In this document: positions 8,959 through 17,429 of the stretch, piece after piece
How the letters are laid out: each line of letters opens with the position of its first letter
How positions within the stretch are numbered: the first letter of the stretch is position 1
DNA from: Pseudarthrobacter sp. ATCC 49987
GTDB taxonomy: Bacteria; Actinomycetota; Actinomycetes; Actinomycetales; Micrococcaceae
Assembly (NCBI RefSeq): GCF_009928425.1
Contig: NZ_JAABNS010000001.1
Span: 3,968,001 to 4,032,000 of the forward strand
DNA length: 64,000 nt
Reading direction: 5' to 3'
Translations under genes and position numbers: made by a program
The notes under the pieces: model-generated
The model's database searches: none
What the model saw: the letters and a program-made list of their open reading frames with translations, nothing else
What the model was told of the DNA's origin: nothing

Positions 8959-9738
8959 ATGCTGAACAACGAGGTGCCGGGAGGCGGGCTGCTGCAGGGC
9001 AAGACCGCGCTGGTCTACGGTGCGGGGGGTTCCATCGGCGGCGCCGTGGCCCGGGCATTCGCGGCCGAGGGCGCCTATGTGCACCTCGCCGGACGCACTG
9101 CGTCGCGGCTGGAGAAGGTGGCCCGGGACATCCTGGAGGAGGGCGGCCGGGCGGAAACCGCCGTCGTCGACGCCCTGGACGAGGAACACGTCGACGCGTT
9201 TGTGGACCGGGTGGCCAAGAAGAACAAGCGGATCGACATCTCTTTCAACGCCATCTCCTTCGGCGACATCCAACAGCCACTCATGGACATTGACGTCAAC
9301 GACTTCACCCAGCCCATCACTCTGGCCACCCGTACCCATTTCCTCACCACCCGGGCCGCGGCGACGCACATGATCAAGCAGCGCTCGGGGGTCGTGCTGA
9401 TGTTCGGCGGCTCCGGACCTCAGACGCTGCCCGGGCTCGGCGGCTTCAAAGTGGCACTGGATGCGATGGAAGGACTGCGCCGGCAATGGGCCCTGGAACT
9501 GGGCAAACACGGAATCCGGGTGGTGACGATGGTGTCCGGCGGCATCATCGAGACGATCCCGTGGCAGACGGAAGGGCGCGAGGAGATCATCGTGGAGATC
9601 GCCAAGTCCGCCCACCTCAACCGCACCGCAACCCTGGCCGACGTCGGAAACGTCGCCTGCTTTGTGGCCTCGGACAAGGCCGGGGCCATCACCGACGCAA
9701 CAGTCAACATCTCCGCCGGTGCGATCGTGGACTATTAG
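8959..9738 (+). CDS. SDR-fold protein with altered active site
   Basis: 259 residues with a short-chain dehydrogenase/reductase Rossmann fold: cofactor motif GAGGSIGGAVA near 22-32, FNAISFGDI in place of the NAG motif, and a conserved Lys in LGGFKVALDAMEGL. The residue four before that Lys, where YxxxK normally has the catalytic Tyr, is Leu, and the Ser region reads MFGGSGP. Loss of Tyr suggests no classical oxidoreductase activity or a changed mechanism. Convergent with gntR (3-bp gap). Start ATG lies behind a GGAGGCAGG stretch. Confidence 0.85.
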   Translation: MLNNEVPGGGLLQGKTALVYGAGGSIGGAVARAFAAEGAYVHLAGRTASRLEKVARDILEEGGRAETAVVDALDEEHVDAFVDRVAKKNKRIDISFNAISFGDIQQPLMDIDVNDFTQPITLATRTHFLTTRAAATHMIKQRSGVVLMFGGSGPQTLPGLGGFKVALDAMEGLRRQWALELGKHGIRVVTMVSGGIIETIPWQTEGREEIIVEIAKSAHLNRTATLADVGNVACFVASDKAGAITDATVNISAGAIVDY

Positions 9739-9741
9739 GGG

Positions 9742-10401
9742 CTACGCGACCAGATTCGCCGCGGCGCCGTCCATGTGTTCGAGGATGGTCTGCCGCGCGA
9801 GCGAGGCGTCGCCGGACTCGATCGCCGTAACGATGTCGTAGTGACGGTCCACACTCATGTTGCTGACGGCCCGCTCCACGCCGGCGTACATGATCGACAT
9901 GCGGATGGAACCCTCGAGGGACTCCCAGGAGTGAAGCAGGGTCTCGTTGCCGGTAAGGCGGCACATTGTCCGGTGGAACTCGAGGTCGGATTCGATCCGC
10001 TCTTCCAGGCTGGCCTTGGCCGCGGCCGCCATGGCCTCGATCGCGGTGCGCAGCGAGGCGGTCACCTGCACCCGGTCCGGCAACTCGCAGAGGGTCCGGG
10101 CAGCGAGCGATTCGAGTGCGGCACGCACCGCGAAGATGTCGCGGATTTCCTTGGCGTCCAGGTGGCGCACCGACAGCCTGCCACGCGGCCCGGCAGAGAG
10201 CAGACCCTCCTGCTCGAGCTGGCGCAACGCCTCACGCAGGGTCCCACGGCTGATCTGCAGCATGTCCGACAACTCGGTCTCCACGAGGTGCCGCCCGGGC
10301 TCCAGTTCGCCGCTGGTAATGGCGATGCGCAGTGCGGACAATGCCTGTTCGCGGAGACTCTTCTTCTCGAGTCCCAGCAGCGGTGCTGTAGCTCCGGCCA
10401 T
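9742..10401 (-). CDS. FadR/FCD-type GntR transcriptional regulator of the sugar island
   Basis: 219 residues from the chosen start MAGATAPLLGL. An N-terminal winged helix (LREQALSALRIAITSGELEPG, recognition region LQISRGTLREALRQLEQEGLL, wing GPRGRLSV) is followed by an all-helical FCD ligand domain with RIESDLEFHRTMCRLTGN carrying candidate metal/effector ligands Asp and His. The start at 10401 has GAGGA 9 nt upstream; an upstream in-frame start at 10449 would place the coding region over the operator-like dyad at 10431-10450, so it is rejected. Probably represses itself and the divergent sugar genes, released by a pathway metabolite (inference from operators and context). Confidence 0.9.
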   Translation of the reverse strand: MAGATAPLLGLEKKSLREQALSALRIAITSGELEPGRHLVETELSDMLQISRGTLREALRQLEQEGLLSAGPRGRLSVRHLDAKEIRDIFAVRAALESLAARTLCELPDRVQVTASLRTAIEAMAAAAKASLEERIESDLEFHRTMCRLTGNETLLHSWESLEGSIRMSIMYAGVERAVSNMSVDRHYDIVTAIESGDASLARQTILEHMDGAAANLVA

Positions 10402-10430
10402 TGCGTGTGTCCTCAATATCGCGGAAGACG

Positions 10431-10471
10431 GTTGACAAACTACTGTCAACCGTTGGTGTGTTAACTGTTGA
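10431..10471. promoter_or_regulatory. GntR operator-like repeats upstream of gntR
   Basis: Two elements lie 30-70 bp upstream of the gntR start. GTTGAC...GTCAAC is an inverted repeat at 10431-10450, and GTTAACTGTTGA is at 10460-10471. The second matches the half-site GTTGACTGTTGA of the strong inverted repeat in the 13.8 kb divergent promoter. This points to autoregulation. Confidence 0.6.
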
Positions 10472-10531
10472 TCCTACGGCAGAAGCGCGGAACAGGTCAG
10501 TGCCTGCGCCGCGCTTCTCCGTTGCCGCAAG

Positions 10532-11524
10532 CTATCCCAGCTCTGAGAGGACTTTTGCGACGATTTTCTGGACGGTGAGTCCGTATCGGTCGTGGAGGGT
10601 GGGCAGGGCCCCGGCGTCGAGGAACTCGTCGGGGAGGGCGACGGGGACGACGCGTTTGCCGAGGCCTGCGGTGACGACGGCGGAGGCGACGGTTTCGAAG
10701 AGTCCGCCGATGACGCTGTGGTTTTCCAGGGTGAGGGCGAGTCGGTCGGTGTTGAGTTCCGCGAGGACGGTCGCGGTGTCGAAGGGTTTGATGGTGGGGG
10801 TGTGGACGACGGCGACGTCGACGTGGTGCGCGGTGAGAGCGTCTGCGGCCTGGAGGGCGCGCATGGTCATGAGCCCGCTGGAGATGAAGACGACGTCGGT
10901 GCCGCCGCGCAGGACTTTGGCTTTGCCGAGTTCGAAGGTGTAGTCGTATTCGTCCAGGACGGTGGGCACGTTGCCGCGCAGAAGCCGCAGGTACGTGGGT
11001 CCTTCGCTGGCTGCGAGCTGGGGGACGGCTTGTTCGATGTCGAGGGCGTCGCAGGGGTCCACGATGGTCAGGTTGGGCATGCCGCGGAAAATGGCCATGT
11101 CTTCGGTGGCCTGGTGGCTGGGGCCGTAGCCTGTGGTCAGGCCGGGGAGGCCCCCGACGATGTTGACGTTGAGGTTGGGTTCAGCGGCGTCGAGGCAGAG
11201 GAAGTCGTAGGCGCGCCGGGCGGCGAAGACGGAGTACGTGGAGGCGAAGGGGATCAGCCCGGTTTCGGCCAGGCCGGCGGCGGCGCCGAAGAGCAGCTGT
11301 TCGGCCATGCCCATCTGGAAGAACCGTTCCGGGTAGGCCTGGGCGAAGATGTGCATGTCGGTGTATTTGCCCAGGTCCGCGGTCAGGCCGACGATTTTGT
11401 CGTTCTCCTGTGCGGCGTTGACCAGGGCGTGCCCGAACGGGGCGGACCTGGTTTTCTGGCCGGGGTCCGCGAAGGACGCGATCATGGCTGAGGTTTTCAG
11501 CTTCGGTGCGGTGGTGGTGCTCAT
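10532..11524 (-). CDS. Transketolase C-terminal subunit (split transketolase)
   Basis: 330 residues from the start MSTTTAPKLK. Contains the pyrimidine-binding and C-terminal domains of transketolase/DXS type: KIVGLTADLGKYTDM, GMAEQLLFGAAAGLAETG (conserved Glu for TPP activation), and YLRLLRGNVP. It overlaps the N-terminal subunit gene by ATGA at 11521-11524, so the subunits are made in a coupled 1:1 manner. Together they would transfer a two-carbon ketol unit, here probably to or from a tetrose or triose phosphate made by the neighbouring genes. The open frame continues upstream into the partner gene in another phase, which is a shadow. Confidence 0.93.
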   Translation of the reverse strand: MSTTTAPKLKTSAMIASFADPGQKTRSAPFGHALVNAAQENDKIVGLTADLGKYTDMHIFAQAYPERFFQMGMAEQLLFGAAAGLAETGLIPFASTYSVFAARRAYDFLCLDAAEPNLNVNIVGGLPGLTTGYGPSHQATEDMAIFRGMPNLTIVDPCDALDIEQAVPQLAASEGPTYLRLLRGNVPTVLDEYDYTFELGKAKVLRGGTDVVFISSGLMTMRALQAADALTAHHVDVAVVHTPTIKPFDTATVLAELNTDRLALTLENHSVIGGLFETVASAVVTAGLGKRVVPVALPDEFLDAGALPTLHDRYGLTVQKIVAKVLSELG

Positions 11525-12423
11525 CGGGTGGCCTTTTCTTCGTGTCCGGCGGTCAGCTGCTCGCGGCAGGTCTGCCATTCGTGTTCCTCGATGCGCATGA
11601 AGTGCGCCTTTTCCCGGTCTTCCAGCAGCGGCACGCCGCGGCCGACTTTGGTGTCGCACAGGATCACGGAGGGCCTGCCCTCCGCCGCGGCCTGGGCGGC
11701 GGCGTTGTCGAACGCCGCGAGCAGCGCGGCGGTGTTGTTGCCGTCCACGCGCTGGGTGTACCAGCCGAAGGCTTCCCATTTTTCGGTGACGGGTTCGGTG
11801 CGGAGCACGGTGTCGGTTTTGCCGTCGGCCTGCAGGGCGTTGATGTCGACCATGGCGGTGAGGTTTCCGAGCTGGTGGTGGTGGGCGCCCATTGCGGCCT
11901 CCCAGGTGGAGCCTTCGTCGAGTTCGCCGTCGGAGAGGAAGTTGTAGACCCTCGCCGCCGAGCCCTGGTAGCGCAGGCCCAGAGCGATGCCGACCGCGAT
12001 GGAGAGCCCGTGTCCCAGGGAACCGCCGGAGATTTCCATGCCCGGGGTGTAGGTGGACATCCCGGACATCGGGAGCCGGGAATCATCCGAGCCGTAGGTG
12101 TCGAGTTCCTCGACCGGGAGGATCCCGGCTTCGGCCAGCGCAGCGTAGTGCCCGATCGCGTAGTGGCCGGTGGAGAGCAGGAACCGGTCCCGGCCCTCCC
12201 ATCCAGGGTCGCCGGCGCGGAACCGAAGCTGGTCCGCGTAGACGGCGGCGAGCATGTCCGCCGCGCCCAGGGCCTGGCCCACGTAGCCCTGGCCCTGGAC
12301 CTCGCCCATGTTCAGGGCATGGTGCCGGATCCGGTACGCGGCGCCGCGGACGCGCTCCGTGCGCTCGGTTGCGGTCTGGCCGGGAATGCGCGCGTCCGTG
12401 TGCAGCGTCTGAGTCGCTGCCAT
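11521..12423 (-). CDS. Transketolase N-terminal subunit (split transketolase)
   Basis: 300 residues carrying the TPP diphosphate-binding domain: FLLSTGHYAIGHYAAL, GGSLGHGLSIAVG, and the metal/TPP motif LSDGELDEGSTWEA followed by the required Asn in MVDINALQ. It overlaps the transporter stop by one base (TGATG at 12421-12425) and the C-terminal subunit by 4 bp, giving a coupled order transporter - N subunit - C subunit. Split transketolases of this kind commonly sit in sugar catabolic clusters separate from the housekeeping full-length enzyme. Confidence 0.93.
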   Translation of the reverse strand: MAATQTLHTDARIPGQTATERTERVRGAAYRIRHHALNMGEVQGQGYVGQALGAADMLAAVYADQLRFRAGDPGWEGRDRFLLSTGHYAIGHYAALAEAGILPVEELDTYGSDDSRLPMSGMSTYTPGMEISGGSLGHGLSIAVGIALGLRYQGSAARVYNFLSDGELDEGSTWEAAMGAHHHQLGNLTAMVDINALQADGKTDTVLRTEPVTEKWEAFGWYTQRVDGNNTAALLAAFDNAAAQAAAEGRPSVILCDTKVGRGVPLLEDREKAHFMRIEEHEWQTCREQLTAGHEEKATR

Positions 12424-13760
12424 CAGACGTTCACCGACTCGGGGGCGCTTTTGCTGGCCTCGTCCGCGAGCTGGCGCTCACGCTTGCCCCAGGTTTCCCG
12501 GGTGACGACGGCGGCCCAGAGGCCAATGGCGGCGTAGAGGCTGAAGAGCAGTGCCGGGCCCATCCAGCCGAAGCTGACGAACAGCAGGGTGGTGATGAAC
12601 GGGGTGAAGCCGGAGACCATGGCCGAGATCTGGTAGGCCAGCGAGGCGCCGGAGGCGCGGGTCTTGGCCTGGAAGAGCTCCGGGAACCAGGCGCCCTGGG
12701 CGCCGGCGAGGGAGTTCTGGCACACGGCGTAGGAGATCACGAGGGTCGCGATGATCAGGATGAACAGGCCGGTGTTGACCAGCAGGAACATGGGGATGCC
12801 GAACAGCAGGGCGAAGGCGCAGGACCAGATGTAGAGGGGGCGGCGGCCGATCCTGTCCGTGAGGCGGGCCCAGGCCTGGGTGGCGAAGATGCCGATGGCC
12901 GAGGCGATGCAGAGGGTCACGAGGGTCTGGGTCTTGTCGGCCAGGTGCTGGCTGTTGAGGTAGGAAATCATGTAGGTGATGGAGACGGCGTAGCCGGCGG
13001 TCTCGGCGATGCGGAGGCCGATGCCCTTGACGATGTTGCGCCAGTCGGTCTTGAGGACCTCGACAATTGGAGATTTCACGATGTCGCCGCTGTCCTTGAC
13101 TTCGTCAAAGACGGGGGACTCGGGGACCTTGGAACGGATGATCAGGCCGACGGCGACAAGCACGATGCTGGCCAGGAACGGGATGCGCCAGGCCAGTTCG
13201 CCGCCGAGCTGGACGCTGAAGAGGAACACCAGGTTGGCCAGCAGGAGTCCCACCGGGAAGCCGGCCTGGACGATGCCGGTGTACTTGCCCTTGGACTTCC
13301 ACGGGGCGTGTTCGTAGCTCATCAGGATCGCGCCGCCCCACTCGGCACCGAAGGCCAGGCCCTGGACGATGCGGACGAAGACAAGCAGCGCGGGTGCCAG
13401 CAGGCCGACCTGGCTGTAGGTGGGGAGCAGGCCGATCATGAAGGTTGCGATGCCCATCAGGATCAGGGATGCCACGAGAACGGGCTTGCGGCCGAGTTTG
13501 TCACCGAGGTGGCCGCCGATGATGCCGCCGATGGGACGGGCGGCGAACCCGACGCCCAGAGTGGCGAAGGCGGCGAGGGTTCCCGTCACCGGGTCGCCGG
13601 TGGGGAAGAAGGCTGTGCCGAAATACAGGGCGGCTGCCGTGCCGAAACCGATGAAGTCATAGGTCTCGATCACCGCGCCGACACCGGAGCCGATGGCGAC
13701 CCGCCTTGCGTCCTTGGTGCCGTGGATCGGGCCCCTCATGGTCAGAGCTTCTTTGCTCAT
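12423..13760 (-). CDS. MHS-type major facilitator transporter
   Basis: 445 residues with 12 predicted hydrophobic segments. Metabolite:H+ symporter signatures are seen: GAVIETYDFIGFG in TM1, RPIGGIIGGHLGDKLGRKPVL (shown in part: GGHLGDKLGRK) in loop 2-3, and GAEWGGAILMSYEHAP in TM5 region. The start at 13760 (MSKEALTMRG) has AGGG about 10 nt upstream; the longer frame to 13847 runs into operator DNA. MHS proteins usually carry organic acids or small osmolytes with protons, so the cargo could be a sugar acid as well as a polyol. First gene of the minus-strand operon, just after the GntR operators. Confidence 0.9.
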   Translation of the reverse strand: MSKEALTMRGPIHGTKDARRVAIGSGVGAVIETYDFIGFGTAAALYFGTAFFPTGDPVTGTLAAFATLGVGFAARPIGGIIGGHLGDKLGRKPVLVASLILMGIATFMIGLLPTYSQVGLLAPALLVFVRIVQGLAFGAEWGGAILMSYEHAPWKSKGKYTGIVQAGFPVGLLLANLVFLFSVQLGGELAWRIPFLASIVLVAVGLIIRSKVPESPVFDEVKDSGDIVKSPIVEVLKTDWRNIVKGIGLRIAETAGYAVSITYMISYLNSQHLADKTQTLVTLCIASAIGIFATQAWARLTDRIGRRPLYIWSCAFALLFGIPMFLLVNTGLFILIIATLVISYAVCQNSLAGAQGAWFPELFQAKTRASGASLAYQISAMVSGFTPFITTLLFVSFGWMGPALLFSLYAAIGLWAAVVTRETWGKRERQLADEASKSAPESVNV

Positions 13761-13803
13761 TGTGAATCCCTTTCGAAGAGCGACTGACGCCTCCGCGCCA
13801 TCA

Positions 13804-13895
13804 CTGTCGACTGTTAACAAATGATACGCCAGTGTGACCCGCGCCATAGGCCACTGTCAACAGTCAACTTCTAGGGTTGACTGTTGACAGTCAAC
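13804..13895. promoter_or_regulatory. Divergent promoter with GntR operator array
   Basis: Between the transporter and the isomerase genes lie three related elements: GTCGACTGTTAAC at 13806-13818, CTGTCAACAGTCAAC at 13854-13868 and GTTGACTGTTGACAG at 13876-13890. The last two are exact reverse complements separated by 7 nt, a perfect 15-bp inverted repeat, and the second arm extends to TCAAC at 13895. The shared half-site GTTNACTGTTNACA also occurs before gntR. Position between two divergent operons suggests joint repression by the FadR-type regulator encoded at 9742-10401. Confidence 0.7.
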
Positions 13896-13953
13896 TTCCG
13901 TAGTGTGGTCTGCATCACCACCGCCCCCGGGCGCAACCAGAGGATCAACGACG

Positions 13954-14778
13954 ATGTTCAACACCCGACTCGGCTGCTCGTCCATCAGCTTCCGGCACCA
14001 GGACCTGCGCACGGCGCTGCGCACCATGACGGACCTTGGCTTCGAGGAAATCGACCTCGGCGCGCTCCCCGGGGTCTGTGATCATGTCCCCTACGGCCTC
14101 GACGCCGGTGCTGTCGCCTCGGTGACGGCCGACGTCGTCGCCTCGGGGCTGCTGGTCCGCTCGGTCAACGGGGACGTCGGGGACCTGAACGCCGTGCTCG
14201 ACGCCGGCGGGCAGGCGGCCCGCGAACGGCACCTGGACGCGTTGCTCACCCTCACGGCCGGCACCGGCGCCAAGGCACTGGTCCTTCCCTGCGGAGCCCT
14301 GAGCCACGAACCGGTACGGAGCCTCGAGAAGGACTTGGACACCATCGCCGCCGGGCTGATCCGGGCCGGGCAGCGCGCAGCCGATTTCGGCGTCGAGCTC
14401 TGGACCGAATCCCTGCACTTCCTCCGGTTCTGCCGGAACCTCGAGCGCGCCGAACTGCTGGCCCAGCGCCTGGCGGGATCCGGCGTCGGAGTTGTTATGG
14501 ACTTCAGCCACATTGTGGCCGCGGGCGAGGATCCCCTCGAGTACCTCCGGCGCCATGAGGGCCGGATTTCCCACGTCCACCTGCGGGACGCAGTCCCCGG
14601 AAACATCAATCTCAGCATCGGCAACGGCCACGCGGACTTTGCGGCAGGGCTCCGGGCCCTCGCCGCGCAGGGTTACACCGGCCATTTCTCGCTCGAACTC
14701 GAAACCCGGGACGTCACCCACGAGGAACGCCCGGCCGCGGCTGCCAAGGCCGCCAGCTTCATCACCGACCTCATCTGA
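13954..14778 (+). CDS. Xylose-isomerase-like TIM-barrel sugar (phosphate) isomerase/epimerase
   Basis: 274 residues from MFNTRLGCSSISF, with AGAGGA about 11 nt upstream. AP endonuclease 2/xylose-isomerase-like barrel: IDLGALPG, ELWTESLHF (metal-binding Glu), VVMDFSHIVAAG (Asp/His), ISHVHLRDAVPG (His/Asp) and HFSLELETRD (Glu). The metal ligands of the family are therefore all present. Probable role is isomerising or epimerising a short ketose or its phosphate in the pathway of the downstream kinase. First gene of the plus-strand operon; followed by a long inverted repeat before the SDR gene. Confidence 0.88.
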   Translation: MFNTRLGCSSISFRHQDLRTALRTMTDLGFEEIDLGALPGVCDHVPYGLDAGAVASVTADVVASGLLVRSVNGDVGDLNAVLDAGGQAARERHLDALLTLTAGTGAKALVLPCGALSHEPVRSLEKDLDTIAAGLIRAGQRAADFGVELWTESLHFLRFCRNLERAELLAQRLAGSGVGVVMDFSHIVAAGEDPLEYLRRHEGRISHVHLRDAVPGNINLSIGNGHADFAAGLRALAAQGYTGHFSLELETRDVTHEERPAAAAKAASFITDLI

Positions 14779-14782
14779 TCAC

Positions 14783-14838
14783 CGATTGCTCCGTAACTGC
14801 CGCTATGAGTCCTCAAAACGGCAGTTACGGAGCAATCG
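14783..14838. repeat. 19-bp perfect inverted repeat
   Basis: The arm CGATTGCTCCGTAACTGCC at 14783-14801 is exactly repeated in reverse complement at 14820-14838 with an 18-nt loop. It lies 5 bp after the isomerase stop and 38 bp before the SDR start. It could form a hairpin in mRNA, acting as an attenuator or 3'-end stabiliser. There is no T-run, so it is not a classical intrinsic terminator. Confidence 0.85.
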
Positions 14839-14875
14839 ATCCCAGCAACACAACACACACCACGCAAGGAGCATC

Positions 14876-15652
14876 ATGAGCAACACCATCCAGCGCACCG
14901 CCGTCCTGACCGGAGCCACCTCGGACCGGGGCATCGGCATCACCACCGCACGCCGCTACGCCAACGACGGCTGGGCCGTCGTGATCCTGGACCTCGACGG
15001 CGAGAAGTCCGCCAAGGTGGCCGCCGACATCGGCAACGAATTCAACGTTCCCGCGTTCGGCCACGAGATCGACGTCGCCAGCGAGGATTCCGTCAACGCC
15101 GCCTACCGGGCCGTGGCGGCCGAAGTCTGTTCCGGCCACCTTCCCCCGGTTGGAGCCCTGGCCAACATCGCCGGCATCACCTCGCCGGTGCCGTTCCTGG
15201 AGACCACGCTGGAGCTGTGGAACAAGGTCATGGCGGTGAACTCCACGGGCACGTACCTCGTCACCAAGGCTTTCCTGCCGGACATGATCGCCAGCGGCTG
15301 GGGCCGGATCGTCAACATGTCCTCCGTCTCGGCCCAGCGCGGCGGCGGCGTCTTCGGCAAGGTCCCGTACTCCGCGGCGAAGGCCGCCATCCTCGGCTTC
15401 ACCAAGGCGCTTGCCCGTGAAATCGGCAGCACCGGCGTGACCGTCAACGCCATCACACCCGGCGCGGTGGACACCAACATCCGGGTGGGAAGCACGGATG
15501 AGCAGGAAGCCGCCATCAACGCTGGAATTCCCGTGGGCCGGAACGCCAGCACCGAGGAAATAGCGGCCGTCATCACCTTCCTGTCCTCCGAGGAATCCGC
15601 GTACCTCACCGGAACCACCATCGACATCAACGGCGGAAGCCACATCCACTAG
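14876..15652 (+). CDS. SDR dehydrogenase of the sugar island
   Basis: 258 residues, start ATG 4 nt after AAGGAGC. Classical SDR with cofactor loop TGATSDRGIGI, LANIAGI in the NAG position, catalytic Ser in VNMSSVSAQR and PYSAAKAAILGF (YxxxK), and a C-terminal SAYLTGTTIDINGG. An Asp after the second strand (VVILDLDGEK) favours NAD(H). In this context it probably oxidises a polyol or sugar to a ketose for the following kinase; a tetritol dehydrogenase is one possibility, inferred only from gene company. Confidence 0.92.
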   Translation: MSNTIQRTAVLTGATSDRGIGITTARRYANDGWAVVILDLDGEKSAKVAADIGNEFNVPAFGHEIDVASEDSVNAAYRAVAAEVCSGHLPPVGALANIAGITSPVPFLETTLELWNKVMAVNSTGTYLVTKAFLPDMIASGWGRIVNMSSVSAQRGGGVFGKVPYSAAKAAILGFTKALAREIGSTGVTVNAITPGAVDTNIRVGSTDEQEAAINAGIPVGRNASTEEIAAVITFLSSEESAYLTGTTIDINGGSHIH

Positions 15653-15686
15653 CAGTCTTCGCAACCGCAGCCCAGAGAGCCCCACA

Positions 15687-17429
15687 ATGACCAGAATATT
15701 CAACGACCCTTCCGACTTTGCCGAGGAAGCCCTCGCCGGCTTCTGCGACCTCCACTCGGATCTGGTCCGGCAAGTGCCGGGCGGTGCCGTCCGCCGCCGC
15801 CGCTCCGTCAACCCCAAAGTTGCTGTGCTGGCCGGCGGCGGCTCAGGCCACTATCCGGCCTTCGCCGGACTCATTGGCGCCGGGCTGGCCGACGGCGCCG
15901 TGGTGGGAAACATCTTCACCTCGCCTTCGGCGCAGCAGGCGTATTCCGTGGCGAAGACCGCGGAGAACGGCGCCGGCGTCGTCTTCGCCTACGGAAACTA
16001 TGCCGGCGACGTGATGAATTTCGGGATGGCCAGCGAACGGCTGGCCGCTGAAGGGATCGCGGTGGAGAACGTTCTGGTGACGGATGACATCGCCAGCGCC
16101 CCGCCATCGGAGTCCGGCAAGCGCCGCGGCATCGCCGGGGACTTCACCGTCTTCAAGGTCATGGGGGCTGCTGCCGAGGCGGGGGCGGGCCTGGCCGACG
16201 TTGTCCGGATTGGCCGCAAGGCAAACGACCTCACCCGGAGCATCGGGAGCGCCTTCCACGGCTGCACTTTCCCGGGAGCAGAGGCGCCCCTGTTCACGCT
16301 TGCGGACAGGAAAATGGGCCTGGGCCTGGGAATCCACGGCGAGCCGGGACTCTTCGACACGGCGCTGCCACCCGCGAGGGAGCTCGGCCAGGAACTTGTT
16401 TCCCGGGTGCTCGCGGAAACGCCCCATGGCTCCGGCCGGCGGATCGCCGTGATCCTCAACGGGCTCGGAGCCACCAAGCACGAAGAGCTGTTTGTGCTGT
16501 GGCTGACCGTCGCCCCGCTGCTGCGGGCCGCAGGGTACACACTCGTGATGCCGGAGGTCGGCGAGCTGGTGACCAGCCTGGACATGGCCGGCGTCTCGCT
16601 GACCGTCACGTGGCTGGATGAGGAGCTCGAACCGCTGTGGACGGCCCCGGCGGAAACACCCGCCTACAGGCGCGGCGCGGTGCTCCTCCCGACGGGGGCC
16701 GCGTCCGACGACGAGACCGTCGACGATGCCGCCGGCGCTGACTCGTTCGAGGCCGGGGACGGTTCGCGTGCGTACGCCGGCAACTGCGTCGCTGCCCTCG
16801 GCGCCGCCCGGGAAGCGCTGCATGACGCCGAACTGCGGTTGGGTGACCTCGATGCTGTTGCCGGGGACGGAGACCACGGGCGGGGAATGGTCCGCGGAAT
16901 CGACGCGGCAGCCGCCGCCGCTGCGGGGGCCCTGGTCCGGGGTGCGGGTGCCGGTGCTGTGCTCATCGCGGCGGGTGACGCCTGGGCGGACAAGGCCGGC
17001 GGCACCTCCGGTGTGTTGTGGGGCGCGGGCCTGCGGGCCTTCGGCGAGTCCCTGGGCAACCAGGGTGCCCCCGGGGTGGACGAGCTTTCCGACGCGGTTC
17101 AGTCCTTTGGATCCCGGATTGTTGAGCTGGGCAAGGCCGAGACCGGTGATAAGACCATGGTGGATGCCCTGATCCCGTTCACGGAAGAGTTCCGCCGGCT
17201 GGCGGAAGGAAAAGGCGCACCGGGGCTGATGTGGGCGGAAGCATCCGCGGCGGCCACAGCCGCGGCGGCGGCAACCGCAGCCCTGCGTCCGCGCAAGGGA
17301 CGCGCCCGGCCGCTCGCGGAAAAGAGCGTGGGGACTCCCGATCCGGGGGCCACCTCCCTGGCGATGATCTTCAGCGTCATGGGACCGCACCTTACCGCGG
17401 TCCGGCAGCCGGCGGGGGCACGCTCATGA
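15687..17429 (+). CDS. Fused DhaK-DhaL ketose kinase (dihydroxyacetone/erythrulose kinase type)
   Basis: 580 residues. The DhaK domain covers about 1-330 with VLAGGGSGHYPAFAG, FAYGNYAGDVMNF, and GIHGEPG carrying the His that binds the carbonyl substrate covalently. The DhaL ATP domain covers about 360-575 with LDAVAGDGDHGRGMVRG (Mg/ATP-binding Asp residues), DKAGGTSGVLWG and GDKTMVDAL. DhaK and DhaL in one chain means ATP, not PTS phosphate, is the donor. DhaK-type enzymes also phosphorylate erythrulose in tetritol pathways, which fits the RpiB-type partner. The stop overlaps the next start (ATGA at 17426-17429). Confidence 0.93.
   Translation: MTRIFNDPSDFAEEALAGFCDLHSDLVRQVPGGAVRRRRSVNPKVAVLAGGGSGHYPAFAGLIGAGLADGAVVGNIFTSPSAQQAYSVAKTAENGAGVVFAYGNYAGDVMNFGMASERLAAEGIAVENVLVTDDIASAPPSESGKRRGIAGDFTVFKVMGAAAEAGAGLADVVRIGRKANDLTRSIGSAFHGCTFPGAEAPLFTLADRKMGLGLGIHGEPGLFDTALPPARELGQELVSRVLAETPHGSGRRIAVILNGLGATKHEELFVLWLTVAPLLRAAGYTLVMPEVGELVTSLDMAGVSLTVTWLDEELEPLWTAPAETPAYRRGAVLLPTGAASDDETVDDAAGADSFEAGDGSRAYAGNCVAALGAAREALHDAELRLGDLDAVAGDGDHGRGMVRGIDAAAAAAAGALVRGAGAGAVLIAAGDAWADKAGGTSGVLWGAGLRAFGESLGNQGAPGVDELSDAVQSFGSRIVELGKAETGDKTMVDALIPFTEEFRRLAEGKGAPGLMWAEASAAATAAAAATAALRPRKGRARPLAEKSVGTPDPGATSLAMIFSVMGPHLTAVRQPAGARS

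Noticed and set aside
11506..12537. Long plus-strand open frame (about 340 codons) opposite the transketolase and transporter genes
   Set aside because: Antisense shadow of high-GC coding DNA; its codons mirror the real genes, which have clear domains and coupled starts.
11892..13787. Plus-strand open frame of about 630 codons opposite the MFS transporter
   Set aside because: Low-complexity Arg/Gly/Asp-rich translation with no domain; the minus-strand transporter explains the region.
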